From Cytophagales bacterium (GTDB taxonomy: Bacteria > Bacteroidota > Bacteroidia > Cytophagales > UBA9547): 7,644 bases of DNA. The stretch covers positions 1 to 7,644 of the forward strand of contig JAAFJZ010000112.1 in the NCBI GenBank assembly GCA_013298205.1, written 5' to 3'. Under the pieces are notes generated by a model. The model did no database searches, was not told where the DNA came from, and saw only the letters and a list, made by a program, of their open reading frames with translations. The position numbers and the translations under genes are program-made. Positions 1-7,627 of this stretch are shown piece after piece; position 1 is the first letter of the stretch, and each line of letters starts with the position of its first letter.

Positions 1-998
1 AAAAGCTGAAATCTACCTGCTTTTTCAGTTGGCAAATCGATTTTAAATGACATATCTTGGTATTCTGGTACAGCAGAACCTGTTCCGAAATTAACTCTTA
101 AAAGTTTGAATAGTGCGAGTGTGGAATAGCGGTAATTGATCATAAAAGAAGCTTTGCTTTTTTTAGAAAATGGACCTTCTGCACCTGCTTCTAATCCATT
201 AAAGCCTATTTGACCTAGAAATTCATATTTGTCCCGATTTCCTGTTCTCATTCTTAAATCGAAAACGCCTGCAAGCGCATTGCCATATTCGGCTGGAAAA
301 GCACCCGTTAAGAAATCAGAATTTGAGAGCTGGTTATAATTTAACATACTCACAGGGCCACCCGTTGTGCCTAATGCACCAAAGTGATTGGGATTGGGTA
401 TAGGCAAGCCATCCATTCGCCATAACAAGCCCAGAGGCGAATTTCCCCTAATTACAATATCATTTCGCCCATCATTTGTACCACTTACGCCAGCGTAGTT
501 TGCTGCCATACGTGATGGGTCATTGAGTGCACCTGCGTATCTACCAGCTTCTTCACGATTAAATTGGCGAGCACTGACAGAAGTCATTTCATTGATAGTA
601 GCTGTTTTGTCTGGAGCACTTGTAACAATTATTTCTTCTGTAGAAATAATTTGTTCTGTAAGTTCTACATTCACAACGACTTCCTTGCCTTGACTTACTA
701 AAATATTGGGAATTACCCTTTCTTCATAACCCAAATAACTTATTTTGATGCTTTGCCTACCCAATGGAACTTGATTAAGTTTAAATTCGCCATTTGCATC
801 GGTAGAAGTGCCAATTAAAGGGTCGGAACCGACCAATACTACCGTAGCTCCAGGAATTTGAAACTTAGATTGTTGGTCTGTAACCACTCCTTTGATTGTT
901 TGTGTTCCATTTTGAGCGACCAAATTGAACGAAAAAAAAAGAAATATAAGTTTAAAAATATGGTTAAAATTTGTAGTTCTAAAAATGTAAGCTATCAT
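1..998 (-). CDS. TonB-dependent outer-membrane receptor, N-terminal part (3' end outside window)
   Basis: Open from an ATG at 998 to the left edge: 332 codons without a stop, translated by hand. The family usually runs to roughly 750-800 residues, so less than half is here. Residues 1-28 form a signal peptide (hydrophobic core IFKLIFLFFSFNLVA, likely cut before Gln29). Residues about 34-113 form a carboxypeptidase-regulatory-like beta-sandwich (IKGVVTD, GTSTDANGEFKL, SYLGYEE), common at the front of Bacteroidota receptors. EEIIVT at 121-126 is a plausible TonB box. The plug follows, with SARQFNREEAGRYAG, NDPSRMAANYAGVSG, DIVIRGNSPLGLLWRMDG, PNPNHFG and TGAFPAEYGNALAGVFDLRM. Barrel strands begin near 260. 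This matches a widespread Bacteroidota receptor type whose substrates are mostly unknown to me. Role: TonB-energised passage across the outer membrane. The start overlaps the permease stop by one base, so the gene belongs to the pump operon. The alternative start, Met138, would remove the signal peptide and is rejected. Substrate cannot be inferred. Confidence 0.93.
   Translation of the reverse strand, partial: MIAYIFRTTNFNHIFKLIFLFFSFNLVAQNGTQTIKGVVTDQQSKFQIPGATVVLVGSDPLIGTSTDANGEFKLNQVPLGRQSIKISYLGYEERVIPNILVSQGKEVVVNVELTEQIISTEEIIVTSAPDKTATINEMTSVSARQFNREEAGRYAGALNDPSRMAANYAGVSGTNDGRNDIVIRGNSPLGLLWRMDGLPIPNPNHFGALGTTGGPVSMLNYNQLSNSDFLTGAFPAEYGNALAGVFDLRMRTGNRDKYEFLGQIGFNGLEAGAEGPFSKKSKASFMINYRYSTLALFKLLRVNFGTGSAVPEYQDMSFKIDLPTEKAGRFQL
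932..940 (-). repeat. T9 homopolymer (coding strand) in receptor signal peptide
   Basis: Nine A's on the + strand read as nine T's in the sense strand, within codons 20-23 (Leu-Phe-Phe-Ser) of the receptor's signal peptide. It is the longest single-base run I noticed in the window. A one-base slip would frameshift the receptor very early. In so AT-rich a sequence encoding a hydrophobic segment, this may be simple composition. Confidence 0.5.
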
Positions 999-1007
999 TA
1001 TTTTCCT
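996..1007 (-). promoter_or_regulatory. AGGA ribosome-binding motif and TAATG stop/start overlap
   Basis: On the minus strand AGGA occupies 1007-1004, five bases before the ATG at 998-996. The permease stop TAA (1000-998) shares its last A with this ATG. The arrangement favours re-initiation by ribosomes finishing the permease, so the receptor is probably made in step with the pump. The other four starts in the window have no such purine motif, as is usual in Bacteroidota, so this one stands out. AGGA falls within the Leu-Gly-Lys codons at the permease end and could be chance. Confidence 0.5.
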
Positions 1008-4000
1008 AAATTAATTTGCGCTTTATTTTTGTTTAACTTTAATTTCAAGCTTTCTGAAATATAGTACATACAAGGCACCAATACCAAGGTAAGGAAGGTC
1101 GCAAATATAAGACCATAAATCATTGTCCAAGAAAGTGGTCCCCAAAAAGCAACACTATCTCCACCAAAGAATATATGTGGATTTAATTCTGTAAATAAAG
1201 TTACGAAGTCAATATTCAAACCTACCGCTAGAGGCACAAGACCTAAGATGGTAGCAATTGCGGTAAGCAAAACAGGAGTCATACGGGCTTTTCCAGCTTG
1301 AATAAGCGCGGTTTCCAAATTCATACCCGTTTCCCTTAAAGTATCTGTAAACTCCACTATCAAAATACCATTTTTCACCACAATACCCGCAAGTGCTACG
1401 ATACCGATTCCTGTCATTACGATTGAAATTTCTAAACCGAATATACTAAAGCCTAGCAATACACCTATGATACTAAAGAAGATTTCGCTTACTATAATAA
1501 GTGGCTTGCTCACAGAATTAAATTGGAATACCAAAATCATCATAATCAAACCCAAGGCAATTAATAGTGCCGAAACCAAGAATGCCCCCGTTTCTTTTTG
1601 TTCCTCTTGCTGTCCACCCATCTTGAATGTTATTCCATCCATTTGTGGGTAAGTGGCTATCGAATTGGTAATTTGCTCAACCACTTCATTCGCATTATAA
1701 CCTGTAAGTACGTTTGAAGAAAGCGTAATCATACGTTTTTGATTTTTGCGGTTTATGCCTCCATACGTATTAGAATATTCAGCTGTTGCCACAGAAGAAA
1801 GTGGAATTTGACGTACTTCACCACCCATATTCATATCACGATAAGTGATTTTCATATTGAGTAGGTTTTGAATATTGTTTCTATTTTCATAAGAAAACCT
1901 CAACTGAATTGGGTATTCATCGTTGGCATCTTTAAATTTAGAAACTTCTTTACCAAATACAGCTGTACGAATTTCCATCCCGATTTGGGCAGTAGAAATA
2001 CCTTCTCTATTGGCTCTTTCTCTATCTATTTTGAAAATAAGCTCAGGCTTGTTTTTTAATAAATCAGATTTCAACTCTTCTATACCTGCAATATTTTGTT
2101 TTACAAGGTAATTGCGAATGTTTTCTGAGGCAACGATAAGATCTTCTAAATTATCTCCGCTTATTTCTATACTGATGGGTTTACCTGTAGGTGGTCCACC
2201 TTGCTCTTGTTCAACCGTGATTTCTGCACTTGGTATTCCTTTTACAGCCTCTCTTATTTTGTCTAAATAAACCAGCGTAGATTGTCCATCCCTTTCTGCA
2301 AATTCTACAAAAGCGATTGTAATTTTACCTTTTTGAGGTGTAGTACTTCTATTGCCACTTTGAGGATCACCTGCTCCAATTGCTACATTAGAAATAACGG
2401 ATTCTACTAACGGATTTTTCTCTCCGATTACAGAAAACACCCTGTTTTCCAATATCTTAGTAACCGAATCAGTATAGATTTGATCTGTACCCACTGGCAA
2501 ATTCAGATATACGTAAATAAAGTTAGGCTCAGATTGGGGAAAGAAAACTACTTTTGGTTTTCTAATTCCAACCAAAACAAAGGAAACAAAGAACAATAAA
2601 ACTGTTCCTGCCAAATACAATGCAGGTCTTTTGCCTTTAATACTCCATTGAAGCAATTTTTCGTAGCCATTTTGCACTTTTGGCCAATGAATTTCTTGGA
2701 AACTTTTAATAGCTTGTGTTAAAATAAATTTATTCAATACATAAAGAGCAAACATAGTGATGGTAAAATTGCCCATTCCAAAATTTCCAATTACATAAAA
2801 CATCAAAGCCATTGAACCCATTACGATGGTAGTAATCCAAAATCCTTTGGTAAGTTTTCTGAAATTATGATTAGGATCGTGAGGCTTCATAAAATCAACT
2901 GCAAAAACAGGATTGATAATGTATGCAACCAATAAAGAAGCTGTAAGCGCTACAATTAATGTAATAGGTAAAAAGAACATAAATTTACCAATTACTCCAC
3001 CCCAAAAAGCCAAAGGTATAAATGGGGCAACGGTGGTTAGCGTTCCTGCCAAAACGGGTACAAAAACCTCACCTGCAGCCATTTTTGCAGCTAATTTTAT
3101 AGGCATTTTGCCATTATCAAATATTCTATGGGTATTTTCTATTACCACAATCGCATCATCTACAACCACACCTAGTGATAACAGGAAGGCAAATAACACA
3201 ATCATATTGAGTGAAAAACCCAAAAGAGGTAATATTAAGAATGCCAAAAACATAGAAAGTGGTACCGAAAGAGCCACGAACAATGCGTTTGTAACACCCA
3301 TAAAAAACATTAACACAATCGTAATTAATATAAAACCAATAATAATGGTATTGATCAAATCATGTAAAGTAGTTCGGGTTTCAGATGATTGATCTCCTGT
3401 AAGAGAAATAGTTAAGCCAGAAGGAAATTTCTCTTTTTGCAAATCGGCAACGATTGCTCTTACTTTATCAGATGCTTCGATAAGGTTTTCTCCACTTCTT
3501 TTGATGATATTTAGCGTTATTACGTTTTTATGGTTTAGGCGTGCAAAACTCGCCTTTTCTTTATATGTATCGCTTACTTCTGCTATATCTTTCAATAACA
3601 CCGTAGCACCAGACATTGACCTTATCGTGATATTTTCTATTTCTTTAGGGTTTTTGAACTGACCGCTTACACTAAGTGAACGTTTCATACCATCCATTGA
3701 AACCTGTCCACCAGAAATGTTCATATTTTCGTACTCCACAGCCGATTCTATATCACGCATTGTAATAGCCGAAGCCTCCATTTTGTACTTATCTACATTG
3801 ATTTGAATTTCTCTATCCAAAGCACCTATCACGTCCACACGTGTGATTTCTTTCATGCCTTCTACTTGGTCTTTGATATCGTCAGCATATTTTTTGAGTT
3901 TGCTCAAATCATAATTGCCCGAAATATTTACATAAAGAATAGGCATTTCAGAAAAATCGACCTCCACTACATTTGGGTCTCGGGGCAAATCGTTGGGTAA

Positions 4001-4375
4001 ATCTGCTCTGGCTTTATCCACAGCATCTTTTACTTTTTGTTTTGCCACAGGTACATCTACACCCGTATTGAACTCTACAATTACGGTAGAAAAATCTTGC
4101 ACCGATGAGCTAGTTAGTTTTTTTACACCCGAAATGGCTTTTATTTGTTTTTCCAAGGGTTTGGTAACTAGATTTTCCATGTCTTTAGGAGATGTACCTG
4201 GATACACAGTTGCTACATAAATCGTAGGAATTACAATATCCGGAAACTTCTCTTTAGGCAACTTAATGTAGGATAAAATACCTACAAGCGTTATGATTAC
4301 AGTAAGCACATAGATTGTAGTTTTGTTATCTATCGCCCAACTGCTTATTTTGAATTCTTTATTTTTATTTTCCAT
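998..4375 (-). CDS. RND efflux permease, HAE1 (AcrB/MexB-like) type, Bacteroidota subfamily
   Basis: This is the inner-membrane, proton-driven subunit of a tripartite exporter, 1125 residues and apparently intact. It shows the RND duplication: TM1 (about 19-36), a first periplasmic domain (37-338), TM2-6 (339-490), TM7 (about 585-604), a second periplasmic domain (605-928) and TM8-12 (929-1105). TM4 carries LGVVVDDAIVVIEN with the Asp406-Asp407 pair. TM10 carries GIVVKNGILIVEF with Lys1001. These are the proton-relay residues of the HAE1 class, and TM4 differs from the heavy-metal class as I recall it. PNVVEVDF (134-141) and GGPPTGKPI (726-734) are family-typical porter-domain motifs. It is some 75 residues longer than E. 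coli AcrB. The extra length is mainly a hydrophobic stretch between TM6 and TM7 (about 500-560) and a longer TM11-TM12 periplasmic loop containing NIDFVTLFTELNPHIFFGGD. The adaptor gene lies 41 bases upstream and the receptor overlaps the stop. Substrate is unknown; drugs, bile-like amphiphiles, lipids or a siderophore are all possible. Confidence 0.97.
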   Translation of the reverse strand: MENKNKEFKISSWAIDNKTTIYVLTVIITLVGILSYIKLPKEKFPDIVIPTIYVATVYPGTSPKDMENLVTKPLEKQIKAISGVKKLTSSSVQDFSTVIVEFNTGVDVPVAKQKVKDAVDKARADLPNDLPRDPNVVEVDFSEMPILYVNISGNYDLSKLKKYADDIKDQVEGMKEITRVDVIGALDREIQINVDKYKMEASAITMRDIESAVEYENMNISGGQVSMDGMKRSLSVSGQFKNPKEIENITIRSMSGATVLLKDIAEVSDTYKEKASFARLNHKNVITLNIIKRSGENLIEASDKVRAIVADLQKEKFPSGLTISLTGDQSSETRTTLHDLINTIIIGFILITIVLMFFMGVTNALFVALSVPLSMFLAFLILPLLGFSLNMIVLFAFLLSLGVVVDDAIVVIENTHRIFDNGKMPIKLAAKMAAGEVFVPVLAGTLTTVAPFIPLAFWGGVIGKFMFFLPITLIVALTASLLVAYIINPVFAVDFMKPHDPNHNFRKLTKGFWITTIVMGSMALMFYVIGNFGMGNFTITMFALYVLNKFILTQAIKSFQEIHWPKVQNGYEKLLQWSIKGKRPALYLAGTVLLFFVSFVLVGIRKPKVVFFPQSEPNFIYVYLNLPVGTDQIYTDSVTKILENRVFSVIGEKNPLVESVISNVAIGAGDPQSGNRSTTPQKGKITIAFVEFAERDGQSTLVYLDKIREAVKGIPSAEITVEQEQGGPPTGKPISIEISGDNLEDLIVASENIRNYLVKQNIAGIEELKSDLLKNKPELIFKIDRERANREGISTAQIGMEIRTAVFGKEVSKFKDANDEYPIQLRFSYENRNNIQNLLNMKITYRDMNMGGEVRQIPLSSVATAEYSNTYGGINRKNQKRMITLSSNVLTGYNANEVVEQITNSIATYPQMDGITFKMGGQQEEQKETGAFLVSALLIALGLIMMILVFQFNSVSKPLIIVSEIFFSIIGVLLGFSIFGLEISIVMTGIGIVALAGIVVKNGILIVEFTDTLRETGMNLETALIQAGKARMTPVLLTAIATILGLVPLAVGLNIDFVTLFTELNPHIFFGGDSVAFWGPLSWTMIYGLIFATFLTLVLVPCMYYISESLKLKLNKNKAQINLGK

Positions 4376-4416
4376 TAAATTAAATTTTGGAAGATGAATT
4401 TATTTTTTTTATTTGA

Positions 4417-5526
4417 TTAAAACTGCACTTTTTCACCTTCTACCAGGTCGTTGAAGCCCGCAGTAATTAGCATATCGCCTTCTACAAGTCCAGTTTTAAT
4501 TTCTGCATTAGAGTTGTAAATTTGTCCAATATCTACTTTTTTCTTAATTACCAATTTGTTATTATCAGTTACAAAAACAAATTGACCATCAGGAGAATTT
4601 TGCACTACATTGATAGGTACTACAATTGCTTTTTTATTACTATAATCATTGATTTTGAGAACGGTAATCATATTCGGGCGTAAACCAGATAAATTTTTAT
4701 CAAGTTTTACTTCTACAGAAAATGAACGATTGATTGGGTTAATTACACTTGCTGCATTGATTATTCTACCTGAACTTTTTGAATCTAAATCAGGAAATGA
4801 AACTTCTACTACATCTCCTTTTTTTACTTTACCTAAATAAGCTTCAGCCACATCACCAGTTACTTTGTATGTATTCATGCTTACCACTCTACAAAAAGGC
4901 ATACCTGCTGTAGCAAGTTCGCCTTCTTTTTTCATAACTTCATCCACTACTCCACTAATGGGTGCTTTTACAAAATAAGCTTTATATTGTTCTTTTGTAG
5001 TGGCTAACCTTCTTTCTAGTGATTCTTTACCTGCTTTTGCTTGCAAATATTGAACTTCCGTACCAACTTTTTCTTCCCAAAGTTTAGCCTGACGATTAAA
5101 AATCTCAGTTGCTAATCCCAATTGAACTTCAAGTTCGTCTATTCCTTTTTTTAGAGTTTCTCCGTCAATTCTAGCCATAACTTGACCCTTTTCCACTCTA
5201 TCACCTTCTTTTACCAAAATGGTTTGAATTGAGCCATTTGCCAAAGAGCTTACCATAATGTTTTGGTCAGATTCTACCGTTCCTACTACTTCCAAATAAT
5301 GGTTGTAAACTTGATTTGATAAGCTAGCTACTGCTACGGGTTTAGTTTTCGAGTTTGTGATTAAGTCGCCTCCAAGTTCTTTTTCAAGTACTTTAATTTC
5401 TGTGTTTAAAGTAGCTAATTGTTTTTTAAGTTCCTCTAATTGGGCTTTTTTATCTACTTCTTTTGAGCAAGCTAAAAATAAAAATAGACTCGCAATTGTG
5501 GCTAAGGCTAATGATTTGTTGTTCAT
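4417..5526 (-). CDS. RND periplasmic adaptor (membrane fusion protein), lipoprotein
   Basis: The adaptor links the permease to the outer-membrane duct. It has 369 residues, within the normal range. The N-terminus is a lipoprotein signal with lipobox LFLAC; Cys20 would be lipidated, followed by Ser-Lys-Glu. Residues 26-51 form a charged predicted coiled coil (KAQLEELKKQLATLNTEI) that precedes the adaptor core. The barrel-sandwich (lipoyl-like) halves lie at about 88-120 (ILVKEGDRVEKGQVMARID) and 184-215 (VKAPISGVVDEVMKKEGE). They flank a helical hairpin of about 60 residues (121-182), the part expected to contact the duct. A beta-barrel domain follows (about 218-295, ending GLRPNMITVLKI), then a membrane-proximal domain (296-369, IVVPINVVQN, then GLVEGDMLITAGFNDLVEGE). 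The start ATG is followed directly by the signal peptide, with no purine-rich ribosome site upstream. It sits 46 bases after the duct gene and 41 before the permease, as expected for the partner of both. Confidence 0.95.
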   Translation of the reverse strand: MNNKSLALATIASLFLFLACSKEVDKKAQLEELKKQLATLNTEIKVLEKELGGDLITNSKTKPVAVASLSNQVYNHYLEVVGTVESDQNIMVSSLANGSIQTILVKEGDRVEKGQVMARIDGETLKKGIDELEVQLGLATEIFNRQAKLWEEKVGTEVQYLQAKAGKESLERRLATTKEQYKAYFVKAPISGVVDEVMKKEGELATAGMPFCRVVSMNTYKVTGDVAEAYLGKVKKGDVVEVSFPDLDSKSSGRIINAASVINPINRSFSVEVKLDKNLSGLRPNMITVLKINDYSNKKAIVVPINVVQNSPDGQFVFVTDNNKLVIKKKVDIGQIYNSNAEIKTGLVEGDMLITAGFNDLVEGEKVQF

Positions 5527-5572
5527 GGTATATTAATTATTAGGTTTGTTATTTTGATAATGTTTGATGATA

Positions 5573-7006
5573 TTATTTTAAATTAGTATTTCCTTGTGCT
5601 TGGTCGCATTCTATTTTAGCTACTAGAGCGTCATAAAGTGCGTTGTAGTAATTGATTTGGGCTTCTTTAAGCGAACTTTCAGATGAGATTAATTCAAAGT
5701 TAGAAGACATTCCTTGTTTGTATTTTTTGTAAACAACTGTATTGATTTGTTTGGCAAGCTCCATGTTTCTTTTTTGTACTTCCATAGCTTTTAAACTACT
5801 ATTTAAAGTCAAAGAGGTTTGTACAACTTGTAAATCAATACTATTTTCAAGCATTTTTTGGCTATTTTCAGTTTTCTTTATGTTTAGTTTTGATTGCTGA
5901 ATTTTGTAGGTTTTACTTAAACCATCAAAAATAGGGATTTGTAAGCCTAAGTTAATGCTTCCATAACGACTCCAAATTCCATTTGTATCCCAACCTCCAT
6001 CATAGCCTTTGAAAAAATTTTGGGTGGAAAAAAAGCCAAAATCTGAATTGGAAGTAAACATACCCAAATTTGCAGAAGCTACCAAGGTAGGCAAATACGA
6101 TGAGCGATTGTTTTTTAAATCTAGAGTCTGTAGCCTTTTACTTACCATAAGTTGTTTGTATTCTACTCTTTGGTTGTAATCTATTTTGTTTGGTGCATCG
6201 CTAGGTGCAATTTGCAATGTTGAAATTTTGTCAGTCAATACCAAATTACTTTCTAAAGGCATTCCCATTTGGTATTTTAATAAAGAGTTGCTTAACAACA
6301 TGATGTTTACAAACTTTTCCCTTTCTGTAATCAGATTATTAAGTGTAACTTCCAAACGAGAAACATCTATTTGCTCTACAAAACCATTGGTTTGTAATTT
6401 TTTGGTTTCATTAAGCATTGAATCAAGCCTTTGGATATTGGTGTTAAAAAGATTTATTCTTTCCAAATTTATCAATGCCAAATAATAGGCTTTTGTGATA
6501 TTGTTTGTTGTCTGAATTTTGCTCTCTTCTGTAGATTTTTGCGCTAATTCTTTATACGTTTTCGCTGCTTGCAAACCTATAATATAAGAACTACTGAAAA
6601 TGATTTGGGTAACATTTAAAGAAGCGTCTAATGAGTTAGGCAATTGAAAGAAGTTGGAAATTTTGGTTACTTTCCCTTCAAGAGAAGGGTCGGCAGCTAC
6701 CAATTGCCCTAAAAACGGATTAGTAGCACTAGCTTGTAAAAAAGTTTCTCTTAACATAAGATTGTGTTGTACACCAATTTGCCCCGTAATTTGTGGCAAA
6801 CCTATAGAGCGTATATCGCCAATTTTTGAGCTAGCAATCTCTTCGTCTAAAGTAGAGTTTTTGATTAATATACTATTTTTGAGTCCATAATCTACACATT
6901 CTGCCAAACTCATTTTTAATGTATCTGTTTTTTGCGCATTTGCTTGAAGGCTAAAAGCGAAAATGAAAGCAATGCTTGCCATCAGGTGGGTGATTTTTTT
7001 TGTCAT
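5573..7006 (-). CDS. TolC-family outer-membrane efflux protein
   Basis: This is the outer-membrane exit duct of the pump, expected to act as a trimer. It has 477 residues, normal for the family. Residues 1-24 are a Sec signal peptide (SIAFIFAFSLQANA, cut before Gln25). Two tandem OEP repeats follow. The first begins LKMSLAECVDYGLKNS (30-45) and runs through long helices to about residue 250; the second covers about 275-472. Each repeat has a hairpin-like beta stretch: about 117-140 (PNSLDASLNVTQIIF) and about 303-362 (SYLPTLVASANLG, then GSINLGLQIPIFDG). The end of the second repeat, YKKYKQGMSSNFELISSESSLKEA, is the typical helical TolC signature. The Gly/Phe/Asp-rich segment at 317-345 probably forms an extracellular or barrel loop. 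It starts 12 bases after the regulator stop and precedes the adaptor by 46 bases. Codons 2-5 contain A8 just after the ATG, a common context for AT-rich Bacteroidota starts. Confidence 0.95.
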   Translation of the reverse strand: MTKKITHLMASIAFIFAFSLQANAQKTDTLKMSLAECVDYGLKNSILIKNSTLDEEIASSKIGDIRSIGLPQITGQIGVQHNLMLRETFLQASATNPFLGQLVAADPSLEGKVTKISNFFQLPNSLDASLNVTQIIFSSSYIIGLQAAKTYKELAQKSTEESKIQTTNNITKAYYLALINLERINLFNTNIQRLDSMLNETKKLQTNGFVEQIDVSRLEVTLNNLITEREKFVNIMLLSNSLLKYQMGMPLESNLVLTDKISTLQIAPSDAPNKIDYNQRVEYKQLMVSKRLQTLDLKNNRSSYLPTLVASANLGMFTSNSDFGFFSTQNFFKGYDGGWDTNGIWSRYGSINLGLQIPIFDGLSKTYKIQQSKLNIKKTENSQKMLENSIDLQVVQTSLTLNSSLKAMEVQKRNMELAKQINTVVYKKYKQGMSSNFELISSESSLKEAQINYYNALYDALVAKIECDQAQGNTNLK

Positions 7007-7018
7007 AGGGTTTAAGGT

Positions 7019-7627
7019 TTAGTTTGTAATTTGTTTAAGTTCATCCATTCTTTTGTGTCCTTTTAAAGTTGAAACACCGTACATAAAATGCTCTAGCAAA
7101 TGCTCGCTCGTATCTCTTATATCAAATTGTTCCATTGAAAATATATCAGGGTTAAAAACCATAAATATTTGTTCCATTCTCATCAATGCCAAAATTTCCA
7201 CTTTCAAATCTTGTCTAAAATACCCTTGATTCATACCCAATTCTAGTGTTTCTTTAATATGCTGAACAATATGAAGTTTTTTATGTTCTTGAAAACTGGC
7301 CCAAGCTTGTGGATGGTATTTTTTGAGATCAAATAAAAGAGTAGGATTTATTCTTTTCATGTCGTTTTTCATGCACTCGCTAGCACGTACAAAAAATTCA
7401 ATTACATCTTTAGATTCAATGTTTAAATTATTCCAATGCGTTTTTTGTTTGGAAAGCTCATTTTGAGTAACAGCCATAACTAGTTCATCTTTATCGGCAT
7501 AAAACTGATATATTGTTTTTTTGCTGATAGAAAGATGCCTAGAAATTTCGTCCATGGTAATGGTTTTAATTCCATAACGCATGAACAATTCAGTTGCACC
7601 ACTTAATATTTCTTCTTTTTGTTCCAA
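7019..7627 (-). CDS. TetR-family transcriptional regulator
   Basis: This is a 202-residue one-component repressor, the usual length for the family. The N-terminal DNA-binding domain is complete: helix 1 (KEEILSGATELFMRYG, residues 4-19), then the helix-turn-helix at about 24-45 (TMDEISRHLSISKKTIYQF) and YADKDELV. The ligand-binding half (about 55-195) is variable and gives no ligand. LLFDLKKYHPQAWASFQEHK (97-116) resembles TetR proteins beside Bacteroidota efflux genes, from memory. The start is TTG. An in-frame TAG at 7636-7634 leaves only two codons before it, and the next Met (16) would remove helix 1, so TTG is the best start. The gene is first in the operon and 12 bases before the TolC gene. 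It therefore probably represses its own transcription together with the pump and the receptor, with release by a pump substrate. That regulation is inferred from position; no operator is visible. Confidence 0.93.
   Translation of the reverse strand: MEQKEEILSGATELFMRYGIKTITMDEISRHLSISKKTIYQFYADKDELVMAVTQNELSKQKTHWNNLNIESKDVIEFFVRASECMKNDMKRINPTLLFDLKKYHPQAWASFQEHKKLHIVQHIKETLELGMNQGYFRQDLKVEILALMRMEQIFMVFNPDIFSMEQFDIRDTSEHLLEHFMYGVSTLKGHKRMDELKQITN

Larger units (their letters stand above)
1..7627 (-). other. Probable single operon: TetR, TolC, adaptor, RND permease, TonB-dependent receptor
   Basis: All five genes are co-directional, with gaps of 12, 46 and 41 bases and a final one-base overlap. 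No hairpin followed by a T-run is visible in the gaps. The 4376-4416 gap has a run of eight A's on the sense strand but no stem before it. The 5527-5572 gap is merely AT-rich. The unit may extend past the left edge through the rest of the receptor. Confidence 0.8.

Noticed and set aside
858..1064. 68-codon open frame on the + strand spanning the permease/receptor junction
   Set aside because: It is antisense to the receptor signal peptide and the permease C-terminus, both clearly coding. The Lys-rich stretch is simply the complement of the T-run.
2913..3392. 159-codon open frame on the + strand
   Set aside because: It lies wholly antisense to the RND permease TM2-TM6 region. Its Ile/Thr/Asn-rich composition mirrors the opposite strand, and it shows no domain or signal. 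It is a shadow of the permease gene.
998..4375. Heavy-metal (CusA/CzcA-type) RND permease
   Set aside because: TM4 has the Asp-Asp pair in VVDDAIVVIEN and TM10 has KNGILIVEF, the HAE1 pattern. The metal-class TM4 sequence, as I recall it, differs.
4376..4416. Possible terminator (A8 on the sense strand, T8 on the + strand) between adaptor and permease
   Set aside because: There is no GC-rich stem beside the run, and the polarity is wrong for an intrinsic terminator of the minus-strand operon.
5527..5572. AT-rich gap (AATTAATAT) considered as an internal promoter or operator
   Set aside because: Short AT palindromes are expected at this base composition, and no -33/-7 pair with proper spacing was found.
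6186..6485. 99-codon open frame on the + strand
   Set aside because: Antisense to the TolC-family gene, with no recognisable motif and no promoter or ribosome site.
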